Source: Ridgeia piscesae
Taxonomy: Eukaryota > Annelida > Polychaeta > Sabellida > Siboglinidae
Direction: 5' to 3'
Length of the DNA stretch: 64,000 bases
NCBI GenBank assembly: GCA_025642075.2
Contig: JAODUO010000061.1
Span: 74,501 to 138,500 of the forward strand
Positions 32,221-47,000 of the stretch are shown here, piece after piece (within the stretch, counting starts at the first letter, position 1; the number at the start of each line of letters is the position of its first letter). The position numbers and the translations under genes were made by a program. The notes under the pieces were generated by a model, which was given only the letters and a program-made list of their open reading frames with translations, searched no databases and was not told where the DNA came from.

Positions 32221-35200
32221 GTATGTATTTCCTGGAATGCTAGCGATGAACGCTGTAACGTCGCTGTTTGCGGTAAGCACCTGCTAAATTATGCATACTC
32301 GCTTGAAACACGCTATTGTTGTGTTTATGAAGGCAGATCATGTGTAACATTTACTAAAATAAATAGAGGGATGTTATGTAATATTTGCATCTCGATCTAC
32401 GGGTGCTGTATTTATACCTAGTTGTACAAAACCGTGTGTTTACACAATTCATCGCCTTATTGTCTTGTCATTATGGTCATGGCGCATTGTATTGTGTAAC
32501 ACTGAGCAGCACAGCTGTCAACGCAACTGGTGTGTGTCAAAGCCTATAACACTCCAGGCTTCCCATTGATATGGGGAAGATGGGTTAATTAACACGACCA
32601 GTAATCCAATTAGGACACTTATGTGCACCTCTTAAAATCACGATGCTTTCAACATTAACCTAGGTAATACGTTACGTTGATGGATACATCTAAATATTAA
32701 TTCCCTCTGACGGTGCACATGCCACCACAGTGTAAGCCATTAATTGTCTGTGTCTTGACAAATAGTTGATTATAACTCCCTGGCAGACAGTATAAACATG
32801 TACCTTAAATACGTGTTATTTACCCTGATCCAGTTCAGTCAGCATGACGTTTTATCTCCATTTATTACAAACCATGAGACTGATAGTATACTATAACTTT
32901 TATATTTGATATAACAATTATTGTTTTCTACAAGTACAAATAATGTACATAATTTTCATGTAGTAAATTAGTTTACGAATGATGGTGAGAGTTGTTTTAA
33001 CTTATGGAGAGGGTAGTCGCAGACAAACATTTTGTTTTTAAACAATGTGATCCTCAAGAAAGTTTATTACCACAGAGGATTTTCATGACGGACAAACCTT
33101 TAATGTTGTACTCCGCTAGCATAGGGTCTCTTCTGTTAGTGCAATATTTTACATATTTGTATTTGTGATATTGTGTCGTCTTACCCAACCTTTACCTATA
33201 CCCCAGGTACGTGCAGAGATGTGTTTGCAAATGATAGGCAAGGGGTTCCAGAGATGTTGTAAAATCTCCTGCCTTTATTAAAATAAATAATGTCTTTTTG
33301 AAGTAGCATTTCATCTCCCCTTCTTTTGTACTGGGTGCGAAATCTGCATTCCCATTAATGACTTGATAGTGTACATTGTTTAAATGTGTTGCTTTTCATT
33401 GTAGATTGTCTCTCGGTCTGACAAACCAAAGAGAGCACAGTTTATTTTGAATCTTAATTGAATGTCATAAAGTGATATTTTTGGTAATAGCTGTGCCATA
33501 TGTATAGTTATAAAATTATGCTAGTGATAAATATATGCCTAGTATTCAATTATATAAAAAGTACTTGCAGGGATTGATCACAGTAAATATCTCGATATTA
33601 ACTAATGCATACCACATTTGTCATAACAAATATGTCACTAAATTTGACAAAATACACGCAATTAATTGAATTATCAGAGGACTGCATTTTCGAACCAACG
33701 CGATAGTTGCACATTCTACAAACACTTGTATTCAAATATAGCTGTATATCGAACATTAAACGGGGCGTTTGTAAATACAAGAACCCAAAAGAACACTATG
33801 CAACGCTCCACATTTGACTGTATACTCCGTAGAATGTGGAAATACGCTAGACTGATCGATCAACCGTAGACCACATTTCGCTCGATAACACGTCTGTTTG
33901 CTAAATATATACTCACTACGATTCAGACACTGATAAATCTATACCTCGCTGCATGGGTCTGGCAACAATAAACCTGGATTCAAATCCCAAGCACTGCAGT
34001 TCACCAAGGCTTACTGGTCCTGAATAAGCCTGGGTGAAGGTGCTGATGGCAATTTAATGTCCGATTAACCTTCAATAGCGGTGAGAACCAGCCACGAGAT
34101 CGAAGTATCGCACAACGCTGGCAGTGCGACTGTACAGAACTGTTAGAAAGAGAATCGTATCAACACCTCCGCGGCACGTCTGAATAAACGGTCTCTAAAC
34201 CTGATCTGTTGAAACCTGTCATTACACGCACTGCCCCGACTACACCGTGAATACGTGACCACGTTTAGTCGTGGATAGAGCAGTTAGTACAGTACGCATT
34301 TATCGACATTATCTCCTGTAACACGTACTAACATGAATACACGATGTCAATTATACCACAACGCTTATTGGTGCATTTGGACATTTCTATACAGCAACAG
34401 AGCGTCGGTGGGAGTATTCGTAAATAATCCACAGCTAACTTTTGGAATGACAGTGGATATTATTATGTTTTTATAAGTAGTTATGCATATCAGCTGGTAT
34501 ATATACAGGGTCGTTTTTACAGCCAACGTCAGACAGTCGTGGATCAACATGCAGTTTTGTCATTCGTTTTACTTGGACAATAATACTATAACAATACGCC
34601 TGGAACTCCAAAGTCCATACGCAGACAGTGTGACAATGGACGAAAAGCGGACTGCATCCTGTCATTGATGTGCGACCTAAGGGGCTTTGAAAATATAAAC
34701 ATTACAGTAATCTAAACAATTTGGATAGGATCGAGGCCACGTAGTCATCCACCAGCCACACAAGTGGGAAAGGCCAACAAATTGCAATGGGACGTTGACA
34801 TGTATCTATCGGAGTTGGTGACATAAGTACAGGGGACATACACACACAGTGTCACTATTATTAAGAATGGATAGAACACATTACACATTAGTGAATTGCA
34901 AATAGATTATTATATAAAAAAACGAACCACGTGTTAACAGGTACAGCTGAACATGTCTATAAAGAGTGGATTTTTCCACTTTTATGTTCACCCTGAAACA
35001 CTAAACTCATTTTTTTATAAACTTTTAAATTCCAAATTGACTCGTCATCTACCAACATTTCCGAATAATTTTTGGATTATTGAATTTTTTATATCCAGAA
35101 AACCCCTAACCACCAGCGTGATGTTCCAGTGACGCCGTGTCTGTTATGCAATCTGCTGAGGAATATTGTGTGCATCGATGCTGCGGATATGATGCAAAGC

Positions 35201-38200
35201 ACTAGGAGAGCATATTTCTAGTTTTTCCTGGCGCGAAGCACATCATTGATTCGGAGGAACGCTGTTTCAGTACCGTGGCGTTTCTTACAGGCTAACTGGA
35301 GAGTCTCGAGGCTAACTGGAGACTCGAGGTTAACTGGAGAGTCTCGAGGCTAACTGGAGAGTCTCGAGGCTAACTGGAGAGTCTCGAGGCTAACTGGAGA
35401 GTCTCGAGGCTAACTGGAGAGTCTCGAGGCTAACTGGAGAGTCTCGAGGCTAACTTGAGAGTCTCAATGCTAACTGGGGAGTCTCGAACAAGCAGTGTTT
35501 TGACATGTTGATGTTGGGTCGGCTTCCTACTGCACGTTCCACCAGCTCTGGAATGAATATCACATTCGACGCTGGTCGGGATGAAGATTGTTTTTTTTTT
35601 AGCAGGGGTGCCACAAAGACCTCCCCCAGCCACCCAGAAACGTTGCTCGATGACATGACACTATTTGCAGCAGTTTGAATCAGCACCGGCAACCACCCAT
35701 TTGTCTAGATTGTCACGTATAACCCAAGTCGGAAATGGAGCCGATTGGTTTTGAAGGGAGCTATACGATCAATTTACTATTCTCAGTTTCCGAGTCGGAG
35801 TCTACTCTGATAAACAGCAGTTATTAATACAGCTGAATGAATTATAACAATATACAATGATTGAACTTGTCCAAAGTTCGACACAACAGCGCAGGAACCT
35901 GAGTTGTCCGAAATTCTAGCCACTGCGCCACTGCGCCACTGCGCCACTGCGCCACTGCGCCACTGCGCCACTGCGCCACTGCGCCACTGCGCCACTGCGC
36001 CACTGCGCCACTGCGCCACTGCGCCACTGCGCCACTGCGCCACTGCGCCACTGCGCCACTGCGCCACTGCGCCACTGCGCCACTGCGCCACTGCGCCACT
36101 GCGCCACTGCGCCACTGCGCCACTGCGCCACTGATTCGTAACATAAAACAAAGAACAAACTTTGAAAAATATCTATGGTTTAGACTTCTAGACACACGTT
36201 CACACAATCACAACGTTCCACGACGACGGGAGCTGTGCGTGCAAGGGGCTGGTGCTCCACGTAGAAAAGGAGGGGATAAACACCGCCAATGAATCAAAAC
36301 GCCCTCCAAGTCTGTCTAGCCACGCGGCTCGACAGAAGGAGTGTAAAAATACCAGAGCAGTCACTTCCTCGTCTTCTTCTTCAGCGAGTCCACATATAGC
36401 GACGATGGTCTTCTCATAGAGTGTTGTAGCTTGATTTTCATTCGTAAGTGGTAAGTTTTTGCTTTGCAAACATTCCCACGTTGATGATACTCATCAGAAT
36501 GTAGTGAGAGTTGTGTTGGTGAAGAATTTCTATGGGTCTGATCTTCCTAGTCTCATGTTTTGGCTTATGTTTTAGCCTGTTGTCCTCGTATTCTATTGTG
36601 CAGGCATTTTTGAGTAAGCGACCGCAATTTAGTAGGTAACAGATCATCGGATTCCCAGATAGTCGGGTCAGTGTCATATTTTTTCAAAGTGGATCTGAGG
36701 ACGTATTTTGATCATATCCATCTAGTTACCAGAAGAACAGAATGACACAGGCCTACTCTGCGCTTCCTCCCTCCCTAGACAACAAACGGGGCACTCCGAG
36801 TGTGTTGGTGGGGTGCACGGTCTATGACTCTATGGGATCATGTTGTGAAAAGTGTATATAAAACCGAATATTTTTTGCAGAACCTAAAACCAACTAGCGA
36901 CATAACTATATTTATATGCCGCAGTGTGTATATTGTTGATTGTCACTGCACACCCTGTACGGGAAGTATCTGTTGTCACAAGAATTCATGTTCGTTGACC
37001 ATACATTACTTGCTTCATTGGGATTTATACAAACGACAAGAGTGGTCTCCTCCACACCACGGCGACATATACAACATTTCTCCTTTTCAATACATTAATT
37101 ACGTTGTACTGAACGTCAAATAATAATTGCAACCCGATAAGACGTAGCTCCTTGTCAACTTCAACGTATCAGTCGGAGGTCAAACCTAGGAGTGCGTCTT
37201 CATCAATGAAGTTCGTTGTCCACACATTGAAATCGTCGCTTTCCCTGGACGCGAGCAAGAATCACAACACGTCCATTTCGACGTCATAACTCAAAATGGT
37301 TCTCTCGTAAACAAAGCGCGAACGTCACTATATTTGACGTCATCACCATGTAAAGACGCTTACGTAAATGCGCAATGTAAATAATAATAACAAAATTAAA
37401 AATTTACAATATCATTGTTATTTTCGTACACGTACCGAGAGTAGATGTCGGGTACAGCCCAGTTAAAATTAACATGTATGCCTACTTTAAAGTCGGCACG
37501 CATACACCACATATATAGCTGCTAGGCCTACTAGCCTAGCGAGTAAGGTACATAATAGATTAATACAAACACAACGACGTATACGTGGTTACCTAAAATG
37601 ATTAAACCATTTCTTCATATTTATGCCCTATTCGTCAATGACCGTATTGGAAAAGTGGTTGTATCAAACAACGGCTATAGTGGGTGTTGAATAACATTTA
37701 TTTTGTAGGGACTATGCCACTTGAATATATGTTTCCTGATTCACGCATGTCGGTTTTGGTCCCCGTGTTCTATTATAATTAAAAATCTTCAGTATGACTA
37801 ATAAGTCAATTCGCACATCTTCGCGAAAAACAAAACGTTACACTACACACGCTTGTCTAGCGCATCCACGCTAGCCGATCCAACACTGTGTGGTAGGACA
37901 TAGTTGCGGCAAAACATTTGTGGTTGCAAATGACTGAGTTGTTACCACTGTTCAGCCAACTATGATGTAGTAAGATTGTCTGCTGCGACATCCATAAAAT
38001 GCTGCTTACTGTTCAGTTTACGATACGGTGTTAACCTGTTAAGACGTGTTGTTTTCTATCAATCAACAACACATTATGCTTACCTTGACACACACATATA
38101 ACACAGTTGCGCACCTGACTTCGACCCATCACATCTTACGCCTTCCTCCGCCCGTAGCTCCGCTCGCGGTGTCTTTCCTACTGACAAAGACACCGTTGTT

Positions 38201-41200
38201 GTGTATGGTTGTCTCTCTAACAACGTCTACGCCCAAATCCGATTGTCAATATCTGGCCGCGCCGACGTGCAATGTTTACCTGTCAGGCGAAGCGTCTTAT
38301 CTCAATCCAGATTACCTATCCGGTTGTCATGACAGCGGGATGCAAGTTGACAGTCGTGAACCAGCCAGCAGCTGCCGCTGTCAATCGCAACAAACCGCTG
38401 TGTTATTTAATGTCCGTATTTTGAGGACGTTCATCAACAAATATGGAGCCGATTCGTAAACCAACGTTGCCGATGTTTGACACAGACAAGTCTCCCGTCA
38501 GTAAGACTGTTAAATACGTAGTAGAACACGTCGGGAAGCAGGGCGCCTACAGCGACGCCTACTTGGAGTACTCGGAGGGTTTGACGTTTCAAAAGACGGG
38601 AAATTACAGACGGGCAGTGCAGTGTCACACCAAGGTAGGGAAACGGCACTGCTGCCACGTAGGTCACGTAGAAGAACACTGCACGTGAATGCGACACCGC
38701 TGTTCTTGTTTGATATGCAGGTTAAAGTCAAGTGTGCTTCAACAAACAAGCCTGGGCGTTTTGTAGCGGTTGCGTCGTACAGTACTACCGATTTGTTTAA
38801 CCACTATCACTTAATGTGGGACATAATTGGATCAAAACGCATCTACATATATTCAGAGGGATGCTGGAGTTGTGATTTTATATTCCCGATATAAAACTGA
38901 CTCTTATATGCGGCTCCGTCACATACCTATAGCAGCCATATATTGTTCGCACGGACGCCCCCTCCCATTATCAATTGTCACCTGCTCTCTCTACCCATAC
39001 GCGACAGTTTCAAGGGTGAATTTCAGCCTTCCCAAGTGATCGTTTGGTGTTAAAACCGCTAAGTTCTATTGAATCTTTCAACAATTTTGCTCAGTTTCTT
39101 CGTTCTGTAGGGTTCTAAATAGTTGTTGCTGTGGTCTCTTTTATTTTGATTAATTTTGATTTATTCGCCCACGTCTTCAACTACTCTTAATCGGCGCACA
39201 TAATTTGACGGAACCAATTAATTAAGCCTGCGTCAACGAATTTCTCCCTTTTTGTCTTTCAGCCTTCCCAGGGTATGTTTCCATCGTTGTCATCACTGAC
39301 AAGTGGTTGTAGTTATAATACGCTTACCGTGTCCTTGATTTGTTTATTTGTTTGTTTCCAGGCCCTGGAACTGAAGACCGGAGACAAGATCACGCTCATC
39401 GCCCGCTCACAATGCTACTTACACCTCGGTGAACCCGACAAAGCCCTCAACGATGCTAACGAAACTCTATCGGATGAACCCAACTACATCAAGGTAAGAT
39501 GCCAGTAATGCAACTTATCATTTATGTAATTCATAAAAAGCACAGGCTCTGTGTGCATTAAAGATCCACCGCCAAACATTTCTGTCTCACTATCTTGCAT
39601 GCAGACATTTTATTTATAGCGACGACCAATTCGTAATTGCTTGACGCCAGTCAAGAGCGATTGCGTGGTTTGTTCTTTTGAATTAGCATTGCCACCGTCT
39701 ACTTAAGTGAAACATGGCTTTCATTCCATAACAACAAGGCTACTGGGCCTGACAACTTCCCTGCATGGGTGTTAAGAAATTATGCAAATGTTCTCGCCCC
39801 TCCAGTAACTGCTATTTGTAACAATTCACTAAGAGAAGGTGTATTCCCTATGGAATGGAAAATGGCCAATGTAATACCGTTGCCAAAAACAAGCCTCCCT
39901 GTGTCGATTGAAAAATACATTAGACCAATTTCACTAACTTCAATAGCTGCCAAGGTGTTTGAATTAATAATGATGAAATGGGTGGATGAAACAATTGAAG
40001 GTGAAATTGATGCTAAGCAATTTGGAGGAATTAGCGGAACGTCCACAACAGACGTTCTTGTCGAACTGGTTCATATGTGGTATAAGGCGACAGATAAATT
40101 GAATTCTTATGTCAGAGTTGTAATGCTAGACGTTAGCAAAGCGTTTGATCTTATTAATCATCATTTGTTGCTAGATAAGCTACATTGGTATGGGTTGCCT
40201 GCACATATTTTCAGATGGATGACAACATTTCTATTAGACAGAGCTCAACGAGTAAAAATAGGAAATGAATATTCCCATTCTGGTCATCCCAATGGGGGAG
40301 TACCGCAAGGGACATTGTCTGGACCTAAATGTTTCCTTGTTTACATAAATGATTTAAGAACGACTGTTCCGTTATATAATTATGTAGATGACAGTATTTT
40401 ATTTGAAATATGCGACAGAAATGGTGTATCTGTGATACAAGAGTCGGTTGATATTGCTGCTAGATGGACAGAACAGAATGACATGAAAATTAATTCGGAA
40501 AAATCAAAAGAAATAATCACAAGATGGCAATTTCAGAAGCACTATTCCAAATATAAAGATTGATGGGAGGGATATAGCACAAGCTTGCCATGCCATTTTT
40601 GTGACCATTTCTCAGGATCTGACATGGAACAAACACGTGGATAATATTGTGAAAAAAGCTGGTATACGCTTGTACATGTTATATCAGTTAAAGCGTGCAG
40701 GGAGTACACAGAAAGATCTGGTCAGTGTATATGTTAGTGTGGTGAGACCAGTTTAGAATATGCAAGTCATGTATGGCACACTAACTTGCCCCAATATTTG
40801 TCTGACAATATTGAAATTATACAAAAAGGGCACTAAAATGTATTTTTCCTGGATTGGGTTACGCGGAAATACGTGTTAATCTGGATACGTTGAATGTAAG
40901 ACGGGACAGCATTTGTCAAAAATATTTTGATAAAATTTAAGTCGGCACACACAGATTAAATTATCTGCTGCCTGACAAAAGACATACCGAATATAATATT
41001 AGACAACAAAATGTGTACCCGTTACCAGTTACTAGAACGAATAGATTCCGTAACTCCTTTATACCGTGGGCTTTATACAGCTGTCAGTAAAAAGGCTATT
41101 AATACGTTATGATTTGTGGTATCAGATGTATTTCTATTGTATTTGTATGATGTTTTGATGAGTTAATTGTAACCTATTGTAGTGTCAATCCAACTCAGTT

Positions 41201-43770
41201 GAGTATTATTATTATTATAACAGTTGTCTGAATTTCCGTTTGAAATGTGCGTTTTCTTGCAGGGATTACTACAGAAAGCAGAGGCTTACTACCAACAAGC
41301 AAAGTTCGAATATTCGCTGATGTTTTACCATCGTGGAAACAAGCTGCGACCGGAAGTGCAGGCATTCAGACTCGGCATTCAGAAGGCACAAGAAGCGATA
41401 GACAATAGCGTCGGAGGTGAGTTCTTTTCTAATATCTTCTCTTCTCTTTTATTCTCGTCTCGTATATTTTCTCGTCTCGTCTCTTCTTTGCTCTGCTCTG
41501 CTCTCCTCTAACCTTCTCTACTCTCATCATCGTCATATCTGATCTATTCTCCTCATTAATAATCATATAATCACACCTCGCTAAGTGCTTGTTTGCGACA
41601 TGCAAGCACGGATTCCAGTAGTTGAAGGGGTTAATTGTTCTGTTGTATATGTTACACATTGCATCCGTATTGACATAAAAATACGCTTAAGCATTATAAT
41701 AAACCAATTTTGTATTTCACGCGACACGAAGCAGTGGGAATAATTTATAGTTTGCGCGTTGCAGTTTCTGTCGGTAAGTTTATTCTGAATTCAACGAGCT
41801 TAACGCTGGGTCGTTACATACAGAAAATGGTTGCGATAACAATTCCATTGAGATTGATACAAATTGTGATGCTAAATATTAGACAACACGTCTTGTGTTG
41901 TAGATGTGGCAGGAGTCAGGTTGGAAAACAAAGGAGATCTGGAGTCGTTCTATGCAGAGCAACAGGTAAGTAATTTCTTGCCCGGTCTTTGAAACCATAT
42001 GATATTTCTCAATTCAGTTAACTTTGTGGTCCTCAAAAAGAACATTCGTCGTACAACTCATGGTCTCGTGTATAACGAGTGAAATAAAGTTCACAGTTGA
42101 CGCGTATTTTTAATAGCTTCTGATAATTTGTTATGGTTGTCATTAATCAACAGCATCGTCATCTTGTCATCAGGATCCATCATAGTAAGGAAGATCGGTC
42201 CTCTGATTTGGTTTTATTTGCATGTTTGGTGTTTACTCCAACTGTTTTCTACACTCCGTCCAACAGGGGGTATTAATCAGCTTATGATGCATACATACTT
42301 TGGATCTTTAATTTGTTGCAGGTGCTTTATTTTGATATTGACTTTTGGTCGTGATACCTTACTTAATGTTCATTATATAATACCCGATGACTTCTCTTTG
42401 ACGCGCCTCTGGGCTCATGTGCCTGAGGGTAAACTCGCTGTATGGAGGCCATCATCATCATCATCATCACCACCATCATCATCATCTTCATCATATCATG
42501 TGATGCCACGTGACCTTGCAGACGATCAAGCAGACGAAGAGGGCAGGCGGCTACAGCAAGCCGACGATAAAGCGAGAGGTGAAGAAGGACAAGGTGCGGC
42601 CGGCGATGACGCAGGACCGGAAGACGGTGAAACAGCTGCTCGGTGAGCTGTACAGAGACAAGGAGTACCTGGAGGAGATACTGAAGGAGTCGGGTGAGGA
42701 CCAACTCATTGTTATAATTATATAGATTTATTTATATTTTATAACAATTTGTTCATAGTTTTATCCGGTCAACACTGAAATAACATTTAAAGTACTATAT
42801 TTACCATCATGATTGTTTTATTTATAATCCACTGATGCTTACACAACATTTATATCTTTTTTGTATTTATTTATCTATTACATGGATTTATTTACTTCAC
42901 TGGAGAGTCTGATTGAAAACAGACGCGCGATTCCCGAGAGATTTCAGATAAACCAGAACTTGTACAGTTGGAAGTTTGTAGGGCAAACATGATAAGTGTT
43001 CGTTGTTCTTAGACTAAGGCTGCGTTTAAATATGTTATATACCCTCTTTCGACATTGTAATCTGTTAAATACTAATGTAATAAATTAAACAGTCGACGTC
43101 TATAGCTAACACATACTATGTCACGTGTTCAAGAATAATATTAACTACTCATAGTACGTTTTCTGTCAAATCGTATAAAGACATTCCTATAGGAGGTAGG
43201 TTCCCTCTTAGATCACAAGAAAACCACAAGAGAATTTCCCCATGAGGGACAAATAAAAGTTCTTTGATTTGAGTATCGTGAAACCATTTCCCCGCTTCTT
43301 TGTGCGTCGCGATTGTAGAGTGTCGGTTATCTTTGTGGGACACGAAACAAGTCCGAACTGACATGTAGCGTCGGTTCCATGGTCTTGGGCCCTACTTACG
43401 TCATTCCCTTCGTTCCCACTTGCACGCAAGACAGAAAGAAAGGTCTTCCACTTCGTCGCTTTGCAACTTTTATATTATAGTTGGTTGAATTGTTTGAGTT
43501 CTCGGTTGCAGAGTCGGTAGAGAACAAGTCCGAGACGAAGGGAACCATCCGTACCCTGGCCGTCGACGGCCTCGGCTACCTGCACAAGCGGATGGAGTTC
43601 TGGCAGCAGCAGCAGCGCTCGAGGACGCTGGGGAAGGCGGGACAGACGGGCGGCCAGGGCACGGGGAAAGCCGACCCCACGCAATGGGTACTCAAGAACC
43701 TCGAGGAGATTGACGAAGGTATGTGCGGTCGTGCGAGCTTGCGTGCTGTGTGTGATTGTATATATTAAGT

Positions 43771-43806
<36 letters not shown>

Positions 43807-43865
43807 TGTGCGTGCGTGCGTGCGTGCGTGCGTTCGTGCGTGCGTGCGTGCGTGCGTGCGTGCTG

Positions 43866-43897
<32 letters not shown>

Positions 43898-43996
43898 TGT
43901 ATTTGGTATGTGTATGTGTATGGGCGTGTGTGTTACGTCATTCACAGTAGGTGTATGGACTTGTTTCTCTCGATTATACAATACTGTGATGCCAGA

Positions 43997-44069
<73 letters not shown>

Positions 44070-47000
44070 CATCCTTTGTTTGCGTCGTCACAGCGCAAGG
44101 CTCTGGGAAACACGAGAAGAGCTTGAAGCTGGCGAAACGCACACTGAAGACGGTGGAGAACTGGTCAGACGACGACGTGGCGAACCGGGCAGAGGTCGTC
44201 GCCAACCTGCACAGCTGTATCGGCAACGCGTACTTGGAGCTCGGCAAGAACAACAAGGCGCTGGAACATTACGAGCGGGACTTCGAGATCGCCAAACAGA
44301 AGTGAGTGTATGCGTGGTGATTCGGTCTAACTCGAGTTTCCCTTGGATTTGTGTTTCTGTGTGACATGTACTCAACTCTGTTAAAGGGAGGTGCGTGTAT
44401 CCTCCTCTATTCGGAATTAGCCAGCCTTGTAATTCACAACAGGACGCTGCTGTATAAAATATGTGAATTTTGACTTGCGTTGTTGTTAACTCGGTTAGCC
44501 TCGGCAGTATTGGCCAAAAAGCTTGTTTTTAAACTGTGTGTTTTGTTTACCGATGGAACGTGTGGCGCGGGGAAAACTTTCAAGTTGCAAACATTGTCAA
44601 GGCTTAATAAAGTATTTATAACCAATTTGGCCGGCAGTTTACCATCAACATAAGTTTTACCGTGTTAACAACATGACAGTAAATTAAAAAACGTAGGAAG
44701 AAACACATTCCTTTTAACTCACCTTAGTTTTAAGTATATCGAACCTAAATTATATTAATTTTACTCGCCAATAACTACCAATCAATCACTAATACAGGCA
44801 CACTAGAATTATGAATGTAGTCCGTAGTTGTTGCTATGCAACACTTAATGAATTAGTAATATGTTATAATATAATAGGACTTTCATAAATATTTTGCCTA
44901 TTTATTACAACTGATTTTATAATATTACTGATGTGTTTGCAGTAAGCTTGGAACTTTATTACAGATTTGGTAAGTAATTCACGTGTTTGCGATCAACGTA
45001 ATATTATTTTGCAGAAATCTCTCCGAAGCAAAATCTCGGGCCTTAGACAACCTAGGACGCGTTTATGCCAGAATGAAGAAATTCCAGAAAGCCATCGACG
45101 TGTGAGTTGACATTAAGCAACGCCTTCTTTAGAAATTAACGGTGTGTCAGTTCGATGTATGTTGAACTTATTACCTAAGCGGTCCATTGAAACACACCAG
45201 TTTTGTTTTAATGAGGCCTTTCGAGAACGCGGATGTTCGTTTAGAACCCTGATGTCGTTTATTGTTTTTATATTGTAATGTACCAAGCAACAATAATAAA
45301 AAGTGGTATTGTGTACGCATGATAAATGACATTGTGTGAAAACAACTACAAACTGATGCTTTCACATATCTGGAAATATCGACATTGTTAAACTGATCAA
45401 GAAGTGTTGTCTTTCTTGAAACCTTCTCTCTCCGCGATTGCAACACTTGCGTCATGCAGGTCGTTCTAAACGCGGTTTTGATTGGTCAGCTATGATCACA
45501 TGGTGGTTCTTCGCTGGCGGCACCAGGTTGCTATACTGGGAACAGTTGTGCCTTTCCACGGTTTACTCGGTGAACCAAAGAAAATGCACAAACGTGTTTA
45601 TATCCTCTCATCACGGATGCAGTGTGGGCATCTGTGAATATATTTAATTTTTTATTATATCTTTATTTAATTTTACCTATTTATTATCTAATACATGTTT
45701 TTACACTAATTTTACACAATGTCTTCACTTATTTATTATCAACATACCCTTTATTTTAATAATCCTCTTTAGCTGTAACTTATTTATCATTCAATGCTAT
45801 TAATTTTTTAATTATGTTATGTATTGTCATTCACGTTAATCAATATGATAATATTAATTTTACGTAACTGATTAATATTCTGCATATATACAGCGCCTCG
45901 GAATGGATTTTATCTAGATTTATGGCGCTAGATAAGCGTTCTTCTTCGACTTATGATTGCTATGTCCGTGTAGATGGGAGGAGAAACTGCCAATGAGCAG
46001 CACGCCCCTGGAGAGCACGTGGCTGTACCACGAGATCGGCCGCTGCTACCTGGAGATCGACAAGTTCGAGGAGGCGAAGGACTTCGGCGAGCGCTCGAAG
46101 AAATCGGCCATGGAGGCGGAAGACGAAGTGTGGCAGCTCAACGCCAGCGTGCTCATCGCTCAGGCGCACGGTAGGCGGGCCTTGAAACATTCCGTGTGGT
46201 CGACACGTTATAGTGCTTACTACTAGTGCTGTACTGTAATCTTATTTATGTCTTTGGTGTTTTACACTTATTTGACGGATGATAGCTCACATGAGCTAAT
46301 ATTATGCATTGCACATGTAAATCGACGTTAAGTAAAGCTTCCTGTATATTTTAGTAATAGTTGATTGCAAAAGGCAAACAACGATTCAATGAATTGAAGT
46401 AATATTCTGAAACGCTAAATACATTTTAACGTACTGATGTACTTAAGAATACATTTGAGCAGGAATGTGCAACTCGTGTATGTACGGCCACCTGTCACGT
46501 GAATCTCTTCACAATTAAACAATGCATGCCATACATTCACTTTATGTCGCTGTCCATAACAAGAAATACCATCTTTTACAATTTTTAATTGACGTCGTAT
46601 TTAATTGGTCTTCAGTAAAACTCGGCGATCTTCAAGCAGCGCTTGACCAATTCGAGAATTCGCTCGATATGGCGAAAGTACAGGGAGACAAGGCTGCCGA
46701 GTTTGCAATAAAAAAAGCCATCGAAGACATCAACAGTAAAATAGTGAAAGGGGACGGAAAAGAGGAGGACACGCCAGAGAAGTCACCTGGTACGAGTTTA
46801 TTTTCCACTTGTATACATTCAGGTGTATTCAATTACTCAACTCAGGTGATATGATTCGAATTATGCACCATGTATAAACAACTCTTGGTGCTGACTTTAC
46901 GTTAACAATATCAACCGTTTTTACCGAACAACCGTAAATAGTTAACTTTGTTGCTATCATTACTAGTGATGGTTTGTTTTTGCACGGTGGATTGCTGTCA

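Larger units (their letters stand above)
32221..38322 (+). other. First intron of ODAD4 A, upstream part
   Basis: About 6 kb. It holds a 20-base array (35284-35475), an 8-base array (35920-36133) and a CRE-like cluster (37279-37342). Minus-strand ORFs at 35450-35692 and 36200-36469 have no recognisable family. Nothing else supported. Confidence 0.6.

Noticed and set aside
33976..33987. tRNA B-box-like ggattcaaatcc
   Set aside because: No matching A box or cloverleaf could be drawn around it.
35450..35692. Minus-strand 80-residue ORF ([18 protein letters not shown]) as a possible transposase
   Set aside because: No DDE or other family motif seen; no terminal repeats found around it.
35783..36207. 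AVAQWRSG / ATAPLRHC repeat proteins
   Set aside because: An octamer repeat open in all frames; no coding signature outside the array.
36200..36677. Minus-strand ORFs ([30 protein letters not shown])
   Set aside because: Some protein-like words, but no joined frame, start or splice pattern that holds together.
38046..38459. 137-residue plus-strand ORF upstream of the alternative ODAD4 exon
   Set aside because: No recognisable domain; it overlaps the promoter-like elements and the start of the 38443 exon in another frame, which is much better supported.
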